A stretch of 64,000 nt of DNA from Roseateles koreensis. Its GTDB lineage: Bacteria; Pseudomonadota; Gammaproteobacteria; Burkholderiales; Burkholderiaceae_C. Under the pieces are notes generated by a model. That model was not told where the DNA came from. It did no database searches and worked only from the letters and a program-made list of their open reading frames with translations. Shown piece after piece: positions 63,498-64,000 of this stretch (position 1 is the stretch's first letter; every line of letters starts with the position of its first letter). The translations under genes were made by a program, and so were the position numbers. The DNA is taken from contig NZ_JAQQXS010000017.1 of the NCBI RefSeq assembly GCF_028595305.1, positions 1 to 64,000 on the forward strand, read 5' to 3'.

Positions 63498-64000
63498 GTG
63501 AACGATTTGACTGTGCCTTCTTCCCTGCGCCAACTGCGGCTTGACGCGCTGCGCGGCCTTGCCATCATCTGGATGGCTTGCTTTCATTTTTCTTTCGACC
63601 TCAACCACTTTGGCTGGATTCGACAAGACTTTTACCGCGACCCCTTCTGGACCGGGCAGCGTACGGCCATCGTCAGCCTCTTTTTGCTGTGTGCCGGCAT
63701 GGGGCAGGCGCTGGCTCAGCATCAGGGCTTGAGCTGGTCGCGTTTTTGGCGGCGTTGGGCGCAGGTGGCTGCTTGCGCGGTTCTGGTGTCGATCGGGTCG
63801 TGGTTGATGTATCCAGACAGCTTCATCAGCTTCGGTGTACTGCACGGCATGGCGGTGATGTTGCTGTTGCTGCGTGTGAGCGGGCGGGCCATGTCGAATA
63901 GGGTGTGCGTGCTGCTTGGCACGGTGGCCATAGGGCTGCCGCAGTGGGTTCAACACTCTTTCTTCGACACCCGCTTGACTAACTGGTTAGGTCTTGTGAC
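63498..64000 (+). CDS. DUF1624 / heparan-alpha-glucosaminide N-acetyltransferase-like membrane protein (5' part)
   Basis: An open frame from a GTG at 63498 runs to the window end without a stop. It reads VNDLTVPSSLRQLRLDALRG, then LAIIWMACFHFSFDLNHFGW. Further helices include TAIVSLFLLCAGMGQAL and FGVLHGMAVMLLLL. The opening 'RLDalRGlAii.Ma.fHf.fDL..fg' is the signature of the DUF1624 acyltransferase-3-like family. These are multi-pass inner-membrane proteins of uncertain function. GTG at 63513 is an alternative start. The gene is divergent from the histidine kinase across 260 bases, in which I see no clear promoter elements. Confidence 0.75.
   Translation, partial: MNDLTVPSSLRQLRLDALRGLAIIWMACFHFSFDLNHFGWIRQDFYRDPFWTGQRTAIVSLFLLCAGMGQALAQHQGLSWSRFWRRWAQVAACAVLVSIGSWLMYPDSFISFGVLHGMAVMLLLLRVSGRAMSNRVCVLLGTVAIGLPQWVQHSFFDTRLTNWLGLV

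Noticed and set aside
1-64000. CRISPR arrays, tRNA/rRNA genes, prophage or transposase genes
   Set aside because: Looked for repeated 25-40 base units, clover-leaf ends, integrase/transposase motifs and terminal inverted repeats; none found. A tRNAscan or ISfinder run would settle it.

Overview
The window is a 64-kb stretch of ordinary-looking chromosome from a GC-rich Gram-negative bacterium. Gene content and order point to the Betaproteobacteria, order Burkholderiales, most likely family Comamonadaceae. The evidence is the block acnB / HpcH-type lyase / mdh / gntR / sdhCDAB / sdhE / gltA, the acnB-type aconitase, the beta-type polyamine genes and a livF end at the left edge. I cannot fix the genus. 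About 50 protein genes cover nearly everything. I saw no rRNA, tRNA, insertion sequence, prophage or CRISPR array. No gene-free stretch exceeds 300 bases; the longest is about 290, just right of the amidohydrolase at 38587-38875.

Layout. 1-113 is the end of livF. 328-2854 is an Entner-Doudoroff pair, edd-eda, behind a palindromic operator candidate. 2919-3560 is a DsbA/FrnE-like thiol oxidoreductase. 3770-5794 is a sulfur operon: two half-size YeeE/YedE membrane proteins and a persulfide dioxygenase-rhodanese fusion. 5835-20785 is a 15-kb, eleven-gene, single-strand polyamine cluster. It holds an omega-amino acid aminotransferase, PuuB, PuuD, PuuA, SpuC, a TonB-dependent receptor, PotFGHI and PuuC, with a divergent Lrp/AsnC regulator (20923-21393). 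Together they could import putrescine-type amines, degrade them by both the gamma-glutamyl and the direct transamination route, and feed the product to the TCA cycle.

21455-36218 is a mixed housekeeping region: galU, a degenerate 2-hydroxyacid dehydrogenase homologue, valS, an Old Yellow Enzyme, guaC with an odd duplicated 3' tail, a FabH-like condensing enzyme, an SDR epimerase, PBP1A, exonuclease I, and a PAS protein with a broken GGDEF motif. 36346-38681 has an orphan flagellar-rod-like mini-protein, an exported amidohydrolase and a 21-codon orphan ORF.

38876-51498 is a TCA supercluster. On the minus strand are acnB, a VapBC-type toxin-antitoxin pair, a secreted hypothetical, a CitE-like lyase and mdh. 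On the plus strand are a GntR/HutC regulator, sdhCDAB, sdhE and gltA, closed by a strong terminator. A near-perfect palindrome sits in the mdh-gntR divergent region.

51696-56191 is a nucleoside/ribose salvage operon: a LacI/RbsR-type regulator with a textbook palindrome upstream, ribokinase, nucleoside hydrolase and an MTA/SAH-deaminase-type amidohydrolase. 56408-60415 is purL. 60427-63237 is a CHASE-PAS-PAS histidine kinase, and a DUF1624-type membrane acyltransferase runs off the right edge.

Nothing here is clearly a new defence or mobile system. The most interesting items are the TonB receptor embedded in the polyamine cluster, three proteins with degraded catalytic motifs or domain remnants, the in-frame guaC tail duplication, and several well-formed operator candidates. 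All functional calls rest on reading motifs and order by eye; no database search was run.
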